A stretch of DNA of 64,000 nucleotides from Patiria pectinifera (GCA_029964075.1 CM057133.1:18810699-18874698); one strand, 5' to 3'. Positions 1 to 10,926 are shown, counted from the stretch's first letter. Notes: generated from the letters alone by a model not told the origin. Numbers and translations are program-made.

Positions 1-303
1 CCAGCATTTGATGGGGGGGCACTTAGGTGGATACAGATCGCCGTCCTGGGGGAGGGGTGTAAGGGGAGGGGTGCCCCCTCCCCTTTGGAAAATTTTCGCA
101 TACGGAGGATGGGCTAGATGCAAAATGGTGCCACATTTGATGCTAAATTCGATCTGAAGATATCTCCAGAAATTGCTATTTTTGAGGAGTTGAATATAAC
201 AAAATATATATATATTTTTTTACCAACCCAAATCTCAGATGGGGGGCACTCGGGGGGGCACTAGGTTTTCCGGGGGCCCCCTCGGCCCTTGGCGACGCCA
301 CTG
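1..303 (-). mobile_element. Partial hAT-type non-autonomous element
   Basis: Read on the minus strand, the element ends with CAGTGGCGTCGCCAAGGG at about 286-303, followed by G- and C-rich runs. That form is common for terminal inverted repeats of non-autonomous hAT elements in marine invertebrates. The opposite end lies left of the window, so length and target duplication cannot be checked. No coding potential. Confidence 0.45.
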
Positions 304-455
304 CCTCTGGGTCTCCTCTGGGGTCTTCTCTGGGTTCTTTTTTGGGGTCTCCTCTGGGGTCTCCTCTGCGGTCTTCCTTTGGGGTCTCTTCTGGGTTCTC
401 CTCTGTGGTCTCCTCTGGGTCTCCTCTGGGTTCTCCTCTGGGGTCTTCTCTGGGC
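303..455. repeat. Pyrimidine-rich 12-mer tandem array, copy 1
   Basis: Degenerate tandem repeats of GGGTCTCCTCTG-like words (12-15 bp). This is the first component of a composite repeat; a related array lies at 1758-1965. Confidence 0.8.
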
Positions 456-1565
456 CGTGCAGAGCAACTCCATCGGCTCCGCTCCATTGACTCCCATGCA
501 CAGCAACTCCACGGTGGGTCCGCTCCATTGGCTCCCCTGCAGAGCAACTCCACCGTGGCTCCGCTCCATTGACTCCCATGCAAAGCAACTCCAAGGTGGG
601 TCCGCTCCATTGACTCCCATGCGGAGCAACTGTGCCGGCTCAGCTCCATTGACTCCTGTGTGGAGCAACTCCATCGGCTCTGCTCCATTGACTCCTGTAC
701 GTGCGCAGCAACTCTGTCGGCTCAATTGACTCTGCTCCGCTGACTCCCATGCGCAGCAACTCAATCGGCTAACTCCGCTTTATTGACACCCGTGTGGAGC
801 AACTCAACTGTGGCTCCGCTCCATTGACTCCCGTGCGGAGCAACTCCACCGTGGCTCGGCTCCATTGACTCCCGTATGCGGAGCAAATCCACCGTGGCTC
901 CGCTCCATTGACTCCCATGCGGAGCAACTCCACCGTGGCTCGGCTCCATTGACTCCCATATGCAGTGCAACTCCATCGTGGCTCCCCTCCATTGACTCCA
1001 ATGCGGAGCAACTGCACTGGCTCCGCTCCATTGACTCCCGTGCGGGGCAACTCCACCGTGGCTCTGCTCCATTGACTCCCGTGCGGTGCAACTCCACCGT
1101 GGCTCGCCTCCATTGACTCCCATGCAGAGCAACTGGCTCCGCTCCATTGACTCCCGTGCGAAGCAAGTGCGCTGGCTCCGATCCATTGATCACTCCCTTG
1201 CGGAGCAACTGTGCAAGCTCCACTCCATTGACTCCCGTGCGGAGCAACTCCGCCGTGGCTCGGCTCCATTGACTCCCGTGCGGAGCAACTCCATCTGCTA
1301 ACTCCGCTCCATTGACTCCCGTGCTGGCAGAGTAACTCCACTGTGGCTCGGCTCCATTGACTCCCATATGCGGAGCAACTCCACCATGGCTCGGCTCCAT
1401 TGACTCCCATATGCAGAGCAACTCCACGTACCGTGGCTCCGCTCCATTGACTCCCATGCAGAGCAACTGGCTCCGCTCCATTAACTCCCGTGCGGAGCAC
1501 CTCCACCGGCTCTGCTCCATTGACTCCCATGCTGAGCAACAGCAACGGCTCCGCTCCATTGACTT
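456..1565. repeat. Minisatellite, ~41-bp unit, copy 1
   Basis: More than twenty imperfect tandem units with core GCTCCATTGACTCCCGTGCG then GAGCAACTCC. The spacing of the GCTCCATTG word is 41 bp at 902 to 943; other units are shorter or longer by a few bases. Each unit contains CTCCGC and its complement GCGGAG. Several frames stay open through the array because the unit lacks stop codons; I do not regard these as genes. Confidence 0.92.
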
Positions 1566-1757
1566 GTGCACTGTGGAGCCGACCAACATGGGGAACACAC
1601 ATCTGGCACATGGATATGCGCGGAACGGAACCGTTTCCGAAAGGAAACTTGCGTCCGTCGTATGAATGCGTGTGTTACGGGGTTGCTCCGGAGGGAAACA
1701 TGCATCCGGTGTATGAATGTGTGTGACGGGGCTCAGTGTTCCGGAGGGAAACGTGCA
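1566..1757. repeat. Block C of composite repeat, copy 1
   Basis: About 190 bp that is nearly identical to 2556-2758. Inside it a ~60-bp subrepeat recurs about three times: a TCCGGAGGGAAAC-like word followed by TATGAATG and GTGTG. It marks the end of the first higher-order unit. Confidence 0.85.
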
Positions 1758-1965
1758 TCCCCTCTGGGGTCTCCTCTCGGTCTCCTCTGGGTTCTCCTCT
1801 AGGGTCTTCTCTATGTTCTTCTTTGGGGTCTCCTCTGGGGTCTTCTCTGGGTTCTCCTCTGGGTTCTTCTTTGGGGTCTCCTCATGGGGTCGCCTCTGCG
1901 GTCTCCTTTGGATCTCCTCTGGGTTCTCCTCTGGGGTCTTCTCTGCGGTCTTAAGCTTCTCTGGG
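1758..1965. repeat. Pyrimidine-rich 12-mer tandem array, copy 2
   Basis: Same GGGTCTCCTCTG-type array as 303-455, slightly longer. It starts the second higher-order unit directly after block C. Confidence 0.8.
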
Positions 1966-2555
1966 CCAGCTCCGCTCCATTGACTCCCGTGCAGAGCAAC
2001 TCCATCAGCTCCGCTCCATTGACCCCCGTGCGGAGCAACTGCGCCAGCTCAGCTCCATTGACTCCTGTGTGGAGCAACTCCATCGGCTCCGCTCCATTGA
2101 CTCCCATGCGGAGCAAGTGCGCCAGCTCAGCTCCATTGACTCCTGTGTGGAGCAACTCCATTGGCTCCGCTCCATTGACTCCCGTGCGGAGCAACTGCGC
2201 CAGCTCGATCAGCTCCATTGACTCCTGTGTGGAGCAATTCCATTGGCTCCGCTCCATTGACTCCCGTGCGGAGTAACTCCATCTGCTAACTCTGCTCCAT
2301 TGACTCCCGTGCGGAGCAACTCCACCGTGGCTCGGGCTCCATTGACTCCCGTATGCGGAGCAACGTCCACCGTGGCTCCGCTCCATTGACTCCCATGCGG
2401 AGCAACTGCACTGGCTCCGCTCCATTGACTCCCATGCGAAGCAAGCAAGTGCGTTGGCTCCGATCCATTGATCACTCCCCGTGCAGAGCAGCTGTGCCAG
2501 CTCCACTCCATTGACTCCCGTGCGGAGCAACAGCAACGGCTCCGCTCCATTGACT
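1966..2555. repeat. Minisatellite, ~41-bp unit, copy 2
   Basis: Same GCTCCATTGACTCC minisatellite as the first array with fewer units (about fifteen) and the same length variants, including the CGATCCATTGATCACTCC variant found in both arrays. Confidence 0.9.
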
Positions 2556-2758
2556 TGTGCACTGTGGAACCGACCAACAGGGTAATTAACACGCATCTGG
2601 CATATGGATATGCGCGGAACGGAACCGTTTCCGAAAGGATTGTGCATTCGTCGTATGAATGCGTGTGTTACGGGGTTGCTCCGGAGGGAAATATGCATCC
2701 GGTGTATGAATGTGTGTGACGGGTCTGTTCCAGAGGGAAACGTGCATCCGCCCGGCCA
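2556..2758. repeat. Block C of composite repeat, copy 2
   Basis: Second copy of the block at 1566-1757, diverged by scattered substitutions and a short indel near 2580. After it the order array-minisatellite-block ends, so there are two higher-order units. Confidence 0.85.
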
Positions 2759-2781
2759 CCCCTGCTGCATCAACAGACGCA

Positions 2782-3012
2782 ACTTGGCAGTGTTCTGAAT
2801 GGAACTGAGCGTCTGTTGCGCCACTGTGCACAGCGCGGGGCGATACCCCGTGGGACTTGGCACTAGGCTTACTAGCAAAACCATCCCGAAGTGTCCGAAA
2901 ACAAAGCCTCGCCCCTGCCGCAGCAACAGGCACAGCCTGACAATGTTCCGAGTGGAACGGAGCGTCTGCGCAGCCGTGTACAGCGTGGGCCGATTCCGTA
3001 TGGGACGATTCC
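2782..3012. repeat. Diverged ~75-bp direct repeat
   Basis: Two related segments about 150 bp apart (about 2782-2860 and 2933-3012) share GTTCTGAATGGAAC/GTTCCGAGTGGAAC, GAGCGTCTG and a GTGGGAC/ATGGGAC end. Origin unknown; no gene is supported. Confidence 0.5.
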
Positions 3013-3620
3013 CCGTGGGACCTAGCATGTAGGCCTAGCTGGCTCCCCAAAACCTGAAAAAATCCAAATCGAGTCATCCAACGTAACAACGTAAAGAACG
3101 CTTTGCTGGCCACCTCACTAGGTTGGTCTACGCTCTGCGAGGCCCTGCCCCAGCGTGCGTACCCGCCGCATACAGCGAGTCGGACAGGGGGTGGTGTACC
3201 TCCCCCCCCCCCGATTTACCCAAGTGCCCCTCTTGCGGACATTAATGTGCCCCCTCGAGCATAAACGTGCCCCCTCGAGATGAAAATAAAAAATGCCCGT
3301 AAATTTCGTTTAATTTTTTTTCAGTAACCATTTACCAAACTAGGGAGTTCTGATGTGAACGAGGAAAATGAAAAACAAACCCCAAAACCCTTACAATGCG
3401 CCCCGAAAATGGGTACATAATGCGTATTTTCCATAATGGCGAATGTTGAAGAGCGCCCCCTATTGTGGAAGATGGTACCAGTACCCCCCCCCCCCCCCAC
3501 CACCCCACTACTCGGAGACCAAGTGTCCGGTGAAAAAAAACCGTGTCGACATTTCAGCACGGATGTGCCCAAAAAAATGCTGGGTACGCTGCCAAGTTTA
3601 GTCTGGGGGCTAGACCTTGT
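3013..3620. other. Unassigned intergenic DNA with poly-C tracts
   Basis: No gene recognised. It contains two GTGCCCCCTCGAG words at about 3250 and 3270 and a run of about 15 C at 3485. Open frames here are short and do not resemble known families. Confidence 0.5.
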
Positions 3621-4000
3621 TAAGGCCAAAAAAAAAGTCTTCGGTTTCTGGTATGGAGCTTGCCCAAAAAGTGGTGCGGCGACGCGGCTAGTTTTTTTTT
3701 TTTTACCTGGGTTTTTTTTGCTTCAAATGTCGGCGGATGACTGCAAAATGGTGCCCGACTAAACTTAGTGCAAATATATGGGAGTCCAGAGAGGCCACAT
3801 AAAGCTTATTCTCGAGCGTACCCCATCTAAAAACACGTTAAAATTGTGCAGCAGCAGGATTCCAGTCAAACCAGTGAGTTTGGTGGTTTTGAGACATCAT
3901 CTTTCATTGAAAATCAAACTTTTTCATTTTGCCGACGCGCATGGCTACGGCGACGCGCGCGCATACCAGAAACCGGAGACTTATTTTTATTTGGCCTAAG
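3621..4000. mobile_element. MITE family A, copy 1
   Basis: A 380-bp non-coding element with inverted ends: TAAGGCC, an A-run, then CGGTTTCTGGTATG on the left, and its complement with GGCCTAAG on the right. A second copy at 8631-9014 is colinear, including the segment AAATGTCGGC(G/T)GATGACTG. No clear target duplication was seen. Confidence 0.8.
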
Positions 4001-5099
4001 GTTTGATATACGATAACCCGCTTCAGCAGTAACCCACCGCCGCGAGAAGGCGCTATCATGTCCAACCAATAGACCTTTCTGCGCTTGGTTGGCAAACTGC
4101 ATTTTTGCCAACCACGGCCAGCAAAACTATGAAAGGTCCAAAACTACAAAAATGAAGAAGAGTTATTACAGATCATCAAAATATTATTTGATACTTGAAA
4201 ATAAACAACAATTTCAACAAAGCTACAAAATAATTCCTACACATGCCTTTTTACCATGTGTTGATGGCGTTATGAGGACTTTTTCGGAAAAATATGTTGC
4301 CAACCACGGCTTCAATTTATGCGCTTACGGCAGCCCGTACAAAATGGCGCCAATGTTTACAAACAAAAGAAAGGCCTATATCACCCACGAACCCGTCAGA
4401 ACAACATGTAAAATCTCCCCCGAAAAATGGGGGAAACCATAGTGCCCATGCGCGACTTCTGCAGGCAATTACAGTTCCTGCTCACTTCACAACAAAAGAG
4501 CTGACCAGTGAAGTTGCACAAACGTCTTGCTGCATCTTTCACATAACTGGAAGAAATTTGAGAGTATATTGCTTCGGAACTGTAGTATGATTTCTTTTTA
4601 CCTGCCAAAGGGGCTTAATGCTTAAAGGGGCATTACGGCCTGAAGTCCCAGAAAATAACTTTTTGGGGGATTGCATGTCTTACCGTTCTTGAGAAAAGAA
4701 GAAAAACCGCGGTTGTTTATCATGCGCGACGGACATTTTGTGGCACACCTAGGCCTATTCGTTCGAGTCATATCTATTTCATGTATCGTACACGTGTGTG
4801 TGATACACAGCACCAATATACAAAATACATGTATGTTGTTTCTTATACGTAAGCAGAATGCGACTCACTGTGTGGCTCCAGCCCCACAGCCCCCCCCCCC
4901 CCCGCCCCTCAGACACACCTTCCATCAAGGGGGATACTGGATACAGAAAGCAGTATTTTACACTTACACTTACGATTTAATGGGAGATTGGTTAGACTTC
5001 TAGCCTTTGTGACCCCAATATCTCTTCCGATAATTATCAAGCTCGCTCGATCTTGAAGGAATTCACGGACTTAGTATTGACCACATAAAAAAATGGAGT
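4001..5099. other. Unassigned intergenic DNA
   Basis: No gene or well-bounded element recognised. The word TTGCCAACCACGGC occurs at about 4106 and 4308, and poly-C tracts occur near 4891. Probably old repeat remnants. Confidence 0.4.
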
Positions 5100-5312
5100 T
5101 CATTGCATATTGATCACTCGCTGGGAGAACAAAAACTCATGTCTACATCGTAACGCCTTCTTCATCCCTGTCTTAAATAATTTCATGTTATGTTCTCTTG
5201 TCCCGGTGGTATTGGATAGCTTGAAGAATTTGTTCAGGTCGGTCTTGTTAAACACAGTCAGTATTTTGAATGTTTCGATCATGTGGCCTCTCAGTCTTCT
5301 CTGCTCCAAGCA

Positions 5313-6276
5313 TCATTCATTCATTCATTCGTTAGACATACTGTCATTTGCCCGTGGTCTCCTCCTCAAATTATACACAGTTGGGATCACTGGCTCCGCT
5401 CCCACCACAGCCCGTCTTTCCAGTGCTCCTGCTTTTAATTCGTTGGTGTCACACCCTGACCATTCTCGGATGTTGTCCACTTACCGCATCTTTGGCCGGC
5501 CCACGGAGCGACGACATCCCTCTGGCATCCCATCCACAACAGCTGCCACCATGCCGCCCTGCCGAACCACATGGCCCAAGCACGCTGCCTTTCGTTCAAT
5601 CACAGTACTACTGCTGAAGCACCACCGGTCGCCGATCATCTCCATCAGTCTTTCATTTTGTCACATGATCTTGCCACTTGATGTTGAGCAGGTGAAGCCA
5701 AATGGTTCGGCCGAAACTGTCTAGGCGTTTGATGTCAGCTGCCTAGCTTCAACAATAGGGTGGTGGCACCATACAGTACCCTTGGTATGACTAGGGCCCG
5801 AGCAAGCTGTGCCTTTACCTCAAGGCTGACGCGGGGAGGGGGGGGGCGCAGGTACTTGCACTGCCGAAGAGTGGATCTGCCCATACCTAACCGATTCCGA
5901 ACCTCCTTGCTGTCGTCTAGCGTGTGGTCGATCAACTCTCCCAGATACTTGAAAGATGTGACACGAGGTATTGGTGCCGAGCGGTATGTGATGGTGTTGT
6001 CATCGGTTAATTGTTGGCTGGATGATCATATAATTTATGCAGTCTTACCAGGGTGGATGGCTAACCCATACTCGTCAGATATATTGCCCACGGTAGTAAG
6101 CATCTCTTCAGCATCTCTTCAGCATCAGCTCTGCACAGCGCCATTAGTACCGGGTCGTCAGCCTATCTGATCTCCTTTAGGGGGGTACCACTGACATCTG
6201 GAGCCGTTAGGTGTGGTGTGCGATTGTACCACTCCCGCATGAGACACTCGGTGTAGAGGCTGAAGAGTGTTGGTGA
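5313..6276 (-). mobile_element. 5'-truncated LINE fragment inserted in another LINE
   Basis: Minus-strand pieces of a different reverse transcriptase: a degenerate ADD box preceded by SGTPLKEIR (~6170), YLGELIDHTLDDSKEVRNRL (~5950-5890), LARALVIPRVLYGATT (~5800-5750), IKWQDHVT (~5680), and a GRPK-like end. The 3' tail is (GAAT)n, seen as ATTC repeats at 5313-5331 on the plus strand. The insertion is flanked by CAAGCA at 5307-5312 and 6277-6282, and removing it rejoins the host LINE between LNLFCL and EQRRLRG. Only the 3' part of this element is present. Confidence 0.8.
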
Positions 6277-7220
6277 CAAGCAGAACAAATTTAACTCCTC
6301 AAGTCTTTCTTGGTAACTCGGATGTCTTAGGTCAGGGACCAGTTTTGTCGCTCTTCTTTAAATCTTTTCGAAGGTGAGAATATCTTTTTTTTCATTTCTG
6401 GGTTCCATGCCTGAATGCAGTATTCCAAAATGAGGTCTGATGTAGGTTTCATACAGACTTTGAAACTATTCTAATCGATGTATGTGAATGTTCGTTTGAT
6501 TTATAATCACACTTTGAATTGCTAGCTCGCAGGTGCATGATCTGATCTTGCATTTATCAGCACTGAAAAGAAATTCTTTTTGTGACCAGTCCAACAGTGC
6601 ATCAGTATCATCCTGTATCTCTTGAATGAATTTTCTGTCGTCCGCACACATTTGGACATTTGATTTGACAATTTCTGGCAAGTCACTGATGTATAAAATG
6701 AATGGTAGTGGTACTAGACAGCCCCTTGAGACACCCCGCTCAATGCATCTGTATGCGTGTACTCTGCACTTCTCAATGGCACAACCTGTACCTGCGATCT
6801 AGAAAGGAAGCTCTCAATCCAATATACTATTCTTCAAACAAATCCATAGTCCTAATTAAAGTTTTCTAATGTGTCTAGAATCTGCGGTACAGAATCGAAA
6901 GCCTCCTGGTAGCCCAGGAATATGACGTCAACCGCGCTTCCATTATCCAGATCATGTGTTAGGCATATGACTTCCAAAGTTTCAAGTTAGTTGGTGAGGC
7001 ATGATTTGCCCTCTGTTAATCCTTGTTGCTTGTCAGATAGTGGGTTATGGTGATCCTTGACCCGTCACTCCATAATGGAATGCAAGTCAAGCTGACCGGT
7101 CTGTAGTTTCCAAATTTGGTACTGGAACCCTTTATTGGGGTGACTCTGGCTGTCTTCCAGTCCTTATTAATACTCCACTATCTATAAGGATTTTCTGAAA
7201 ATCAGATGTAGGGGTGTAGC

Positions 7221-7491
7221 CAAGGGCGGATCCAGAACACAATTTTTTGGGGGGGGGCCAAAAAAATTTTGGTCCCCTAAAAAAGTGGGTCAAAAAAATT
7301 ACGGCGTGGGGTTTTGGATTCTAGATGCTCTGTGGTGCGATCTGAGGCAATTTCTGACCACTTTAACCAATGTTTTTTGAGGAAAAGATGGTGGTGTACT
7401 CATTGCCTGCCTTTATTGCGATGTCACATAAAAAAAAAAAAAAATTGGTTTCGTTTTGGGGGGGGGCCATGGCCCCCTGGATCCGCCCTTG
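7221..7491. mobile_element. hAT-type MITE
   Basis: A 271-bp element with perfect 15-bp inverted ends CAAGGGCGGATCCAG / CTGGATCCGCCCTTG, followed internally by runs of G and C. An 8-bp direct duplication GGTGTAGC flanks it (7213-7220 and 7492-7499), the length typical of hAT transposition. It sits inside the reverse transcriptase region of the older LINE. Confidence 0.88.
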
Positions 7492-7959
7492 GGTGTAGCT
7501 AACTCAATATTATGCGCTGCATTCTCTTAGAACCTTGGGATATAAAGCTTGTCTGGACCCGGACATTTATCAACTTTCAACTTGTCTGTTTATGTCTTCT
7601 CTGGTGAAAAGAATGTTATCGTGTCGTCGACCCTTTTTGGTAGTGTAGGGATATGTCTCCGTCCGGTTCGTGAGTATAAACTGACTGGAAACCTATCAGT
7701 GGAAAGTTCTTCTGCAGCTTCTTTATGTATTGGTCAGGCTCCATGCATCTTCTTTCTCTAACTAGTATAAGATACTCTAAGTTTGACCTTTGCTTCTCTC
7801 TTACAAAAAGGTCATCTATAACTATGAAAGGAAATTTAGGGGGTCAGGAAAATGATCACTATAAATGCACGCTACCCTTTATCAGAATTAGAGGGTCGGG
7901 GAATAATCATAGAAAAATACGAGACTCATTTATATATAGAGCGGGTAATAATCATGGGT

Positions 7960-8520
7960 CAAATTAGGATTTTGCCCTTCACCGACGAATAAACACTGTA
8001 TACTCAGTGCATTACCTCTGTGAAAGTTGGAAAAAATCACTCGGGTGGGACTCGAACCCACGACCTCCTGCTTTCTAGTGCAGCCTCTTACCACTCGCCC
8101 ACCGAGCTAACGGGATCGGTGGGCTGGTTCGAATCTGACGTACATAGCAGCGGGTACCGCATTATCTATTCATAAGATGGAATTTTGCGTCGTGTGATGT
8201 AAATCAAATTAGGTTTGTCCCTTCAATTCACCGATGAATAAATACTGTATACTCTATGTATTGCCAAGTGACGGTTGAAAAAATCATTCGGGTGGGACTC
8301 GAATCCACGACCTCCTGCTTTCTAGTGCAGACGTCTTAATACCACTCGACAACCGAGCTAAGTGGAGCGGTAGGCTGGTTCGAATCTGATGTACATATAG
8401 CAGCGGGTACCGTATTAACTATTCATAAAATGGAATTTTGCGTCGTGTGATGTAAATCAAATTAGGTTTTTTGCCCTTCACCGACGAGTAAGCACTGTAT
8501 AAACACTGTTTCATGAGAAA
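7960..8520 (-). repeat. tRNA-derived element, two tandem units plus a partial third
   Basis: The minus strand of 8039-8112 and 8279-8362 each reads like a tRNA: TAGCTCGGTGGGCGAGTGG (box A region), an anticodon-like loop CTAGAAA, and GGGTTCGAGTCCCACCCGAG (box B). Neither forms an acceptor stem, and T-runs follow. The repeat period is about 240 bp; sequence between the heads (TTCACCGACGA, GATGTAAATCAAATTAGG) is also repeated, and a third tail starts near 8460. I read it as a SINE-like tandem array, perhaps from a tRNA-Ser-like ancestor, rather than functional tRNA genes. Confidence 0.7.
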
Positions 8521-8630
8521 CTTTACACAAAAAGGCGATGACCACCCCTTTTCAGAATAAAAGGGGATCGGGGAAAATGATCATTGGAAATACACGCCCC
8601 CCCCCTCCTTTTTTTTAAAGAACTTACAAT

Positions 8631-9014
8631 TAAGGCCAAAAAAAAAAGTCTCCGGTTTCTGGTATGGAGCTTGCCCCAAAAGTGGTGCGGCGACGCGGCT
8701 TTTTTTTTTTTTTACCTTTTTTTTTTTTTTTTTTGGCTTCAAATGTCGGCTGATGACTGCAAATGGTGCCCGACTAAACTTAGTGCAAATATATGGGAGT
8801 CCAGAGAGGCTACATAAATCTTATTCTCGATCATAACCCCATCTAAAAACACGTTAAAATTGTGCAGCAGCAGAATTCCAGTCAAACCAGTGAGTTTGGC
8901 GGTTTTGAAACACCATCTTGTATTTAAAAAAAAAAACTTTTTCATTTTGCCGACGCGCATGGCTACGGCGACGCGCGCGCATACCAGAAACCGGAGACTT
9001 TTTTTTGGCCTAAG
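8631..9014. mobile_element. MITE family A, copy 2
   Basis: Colinear with 3621-4000, including the same inverted ends (TAAGGCC with an A-run, CGGTTTCTGGTATG). Differences are substitutions and homopolymer lengths (longer T-runs near 8700-8735). Confidence 0.8.
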
Positions 9015-9384
9015 GGGCTTAAACATCAACAGGTTTTAATTTCTTCAGCTTGATTAATTCCAAACTTTACAAGGGACTTTCTATCCAACTTTGGTACCGG
9101 CAAAATTGGCCACAGAGTAAAAATTATAATACCTCCTCTTGAATGTTCTTTGCAGCCAAGGATTTACTTCTTGTCATATTCGGTCTCTTTTTGTACCAAC
9201 AACTATACTAGCTGAGGCTAGGCCCAGACTGTGTCCCCTTTTTTTGGGGGGGGGGGCGCTTATTGGGAAATGTAATTTTCTCATATTTTGCCTTCCTCCA
9301 TCAGCGTGCAAATCTTATCAAAAAAAATGGGATAATGAATTTCATTGGCTGTTCCATGCACGTACCGGCGTGCACCATGCATGG

Positions 9385-9420
9385 ATGAGGAAGGAATAGA
9401 CTAGTCTATTCCTTCCTCAT
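9385..9420. repeat. Perfect 36-bp palindrome
   Basis: ATGAGGAAGGAATAGACT joined directly to its reverse complement, with no spacer. It sits in GC-rich DNA containing GCGTGCAC words. Could be the core of a small foldback element. Confidence 0.8.
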
Positions 9421-9999
9421 GCGTGCACGCACGGTTCGCGTGAGACGATATGCATGATTTGGTTGGTTTCAACTCAAATGGGGGCGCCCTACTTTATCGG
9501 TGTACGGAGAATTGGATATTCAATCAACGAAATGCTCCACAAAATCGTTGAGGTGAAATTAGGAATGGATCCCGATTCACCTCTTAATCGGGTAAGATAT
9601 TTCTTGTTCTTTATCTGGTCCAGGTCCATGGCATGCTTACAGCATCCCAAATTTGAAAATAATGCGCTCAAAGTGTATAATTTATATTTTTTAAAACCAG
9701 TTTAAATGGGGGGGTTACATGTTGTTAGCCCCACTAGTGTGGCCGCGGTATGCTGCGCTGAACCTCTGGCCACACACCGTGGTACCGCGCACTACTGAGG
9801 GCGTTTTCATAAAAATTACGGTCCGTTTCTTACATATGGTTGTATTCTATGATGTCCCATCTATCACTTCTGGGATGCTTAGGTGTAATGATGTTCAATT
9901 TTCCGAGATATTCTTGAATCTTTCTGGAGCCCATATCATCCTAGTCCGAGTAACTTGGACCCAACTTATCGCCTTTTTTAACATTTGGACATGGTCTGG

Positions 10000-10926
10000 C
10001 GATAGTAAGGTCCAAGCTAATACTGCGACCTAGACAACACAGTCCCAAAAACCAACATTTTCCAACAAAAAACATCAGATTTCACCTTCAAAACGGCCTC
10101 CAACCTCAGGTGGCATATCTAGTAATTTGGAGTCCAAATTACTAGATATGCCACCTGAGGTACAAGTAGACATCGATAATTAAGATGGTTGTACTGAAGT
10201 TTACTTACGATCTGGAAAAAAGTGAAATTTTCAGTTCATTTAGGAGAGCTCCCCTCGCGATCTTGAACACATTAAATTTCCGATCGTGTTTAATGTTTGA
10301 ACGACGCGATTTCTTCTACATGCCTAGCGTACATTCGATGGTCCCCGTATCCCGTGTGCGATTCCGTTACCGAGCGCGCGCGATGCATCGATTATGATAA
10401 TGAGTCACGTTTGTAAACACATACATGTGCATTTCGAACTGTAAAAGGGAATCGGGAACCAGCTTGAACTGGTACCCGCCATAAAAGCTGCGCTAGTTCC
10501 CGACTCCCTATTATCGTTTGAAATGCACATGTGTTTACAAACGTGATCCAGTCTACTCATTATCATAATCGATGCATCGCGCGCGCTCGGTAAGTGAATC
10601 GCACTCGGGATACGGGGACCATTGAATGTACGCTGGGCATGTAGAAGAAATCGCGTTGTTCAAACATTAAACACGATCGGAAATTTAACGTGTTCAAGAT
10701 CGCGAGGGGAGCTCTCCGAAATGAACGGAAAATTTCACTTTTTTCCGGATTGTAAGTAAACTTCAGTACAACCATCTTAATTATCGATGTCTACTTGTAC
10801 CTCAGGTGGCATATCTAGTAATTTGGAGGCCATGTTGAAGGTGAAATCTGATGTTTTTTGTTGGAAAATGTTAGTTTTTGGGACTGTGTTGTCTAGGTCG
10901 CGGTATTAGCTTGGACCTTACTATCG
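10000..10926. repeat. ~930-bp palindrome nested in left arm of foldback
   Basis: Two arms of about 450 bp around a short spacer near 10463-10490. The palindrome includes CGATAGTAAG (10000-10009) and its complement (10917-10926). It interrupts the left arm of the larger foldback; the right arm near 13485 lacks it. Mirror-image 70-residue open frames at 10185-10397 and 10563-10775 are products of the palindrome, not genes. Confidence 0.85.
10104..10160. repeat. Perfect 57-bp palindrome (snap-back duplication)
   Basis: CCTCAGGTGGCATATCTAGT and following bases are followed by their reverse complement. The matching position in the opposite arm (about 10801-10830) has a single copy, so one arm gained a ~33-bp inverted duplication. 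Confidence 0.85.

Larger units (their letters stand above)
5100..7790 (-). pseudogene. Decayed CR1-like LINE, reverse transcriptase fragment
   Basis: Minus-strand translation gives scattered pieces of one CR1/Jockey-type reverse transcriptase in order: GDIPTLPK-like linker, DKCPGPDK (~7560), NYRPVSLT (~7110), a degenerate QEAFDSVPQ (~6905), a GVPQG-like region followed by LPFILYISDLPE (~6700), a degenerate ADD box (~6640), RRATKLVPDLRH (~6330), and the C-terminal RRLRGHMIETFKIL and NTTGTREHNMKLFK (5100-5309). Stops and frameshifts are frequent, so it cannot be active. It has no endonuclease part in the window. Two later insertions split it: a LINE fragment at 5313-6276 and a hAT MITE at 7221-7491. 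Assignment to the CR1 group rests on motif similarity, not a tree. Confidence 0.8.

Noticed and set aside
1-2760. CRISPR array
   Set aside because: The repeats are contiguous tandem units without unique spacers, and the DNA is eukaryotic.
769-3028. Long minus-strand open frames (280 and 405 codons) with GVNGAEP-like repeats across the minisatellite
   Set aside because: The repeat unit has no stop codons in several frames, so overlapping frames are open at once, and the translations follow unit length changes. No promoter, splice or homology support.
3436-3762. 108-codon plus-strand frame
   Set aside because: It crosses a poly-C tract (proline run) and the start of MITE family A; repeat-derived.
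5110-5724. Plus-strand 204-codon open frame
   Set aside because: It is antisense to recognisable reverse transcriptase remnants on the minus strand.
8039-8362. Functional tRNA genes
   Set aside because: Box A and B and the anticodon loop look right, but the acceptor stems do not pair and the whole unit is repeated with SINE-like tails.
10185-10775. Two near-identical 70-codon frames on opposite strands
   Set aside because: They are the same sequence in the two arms of a palindrome and have no coding signature.
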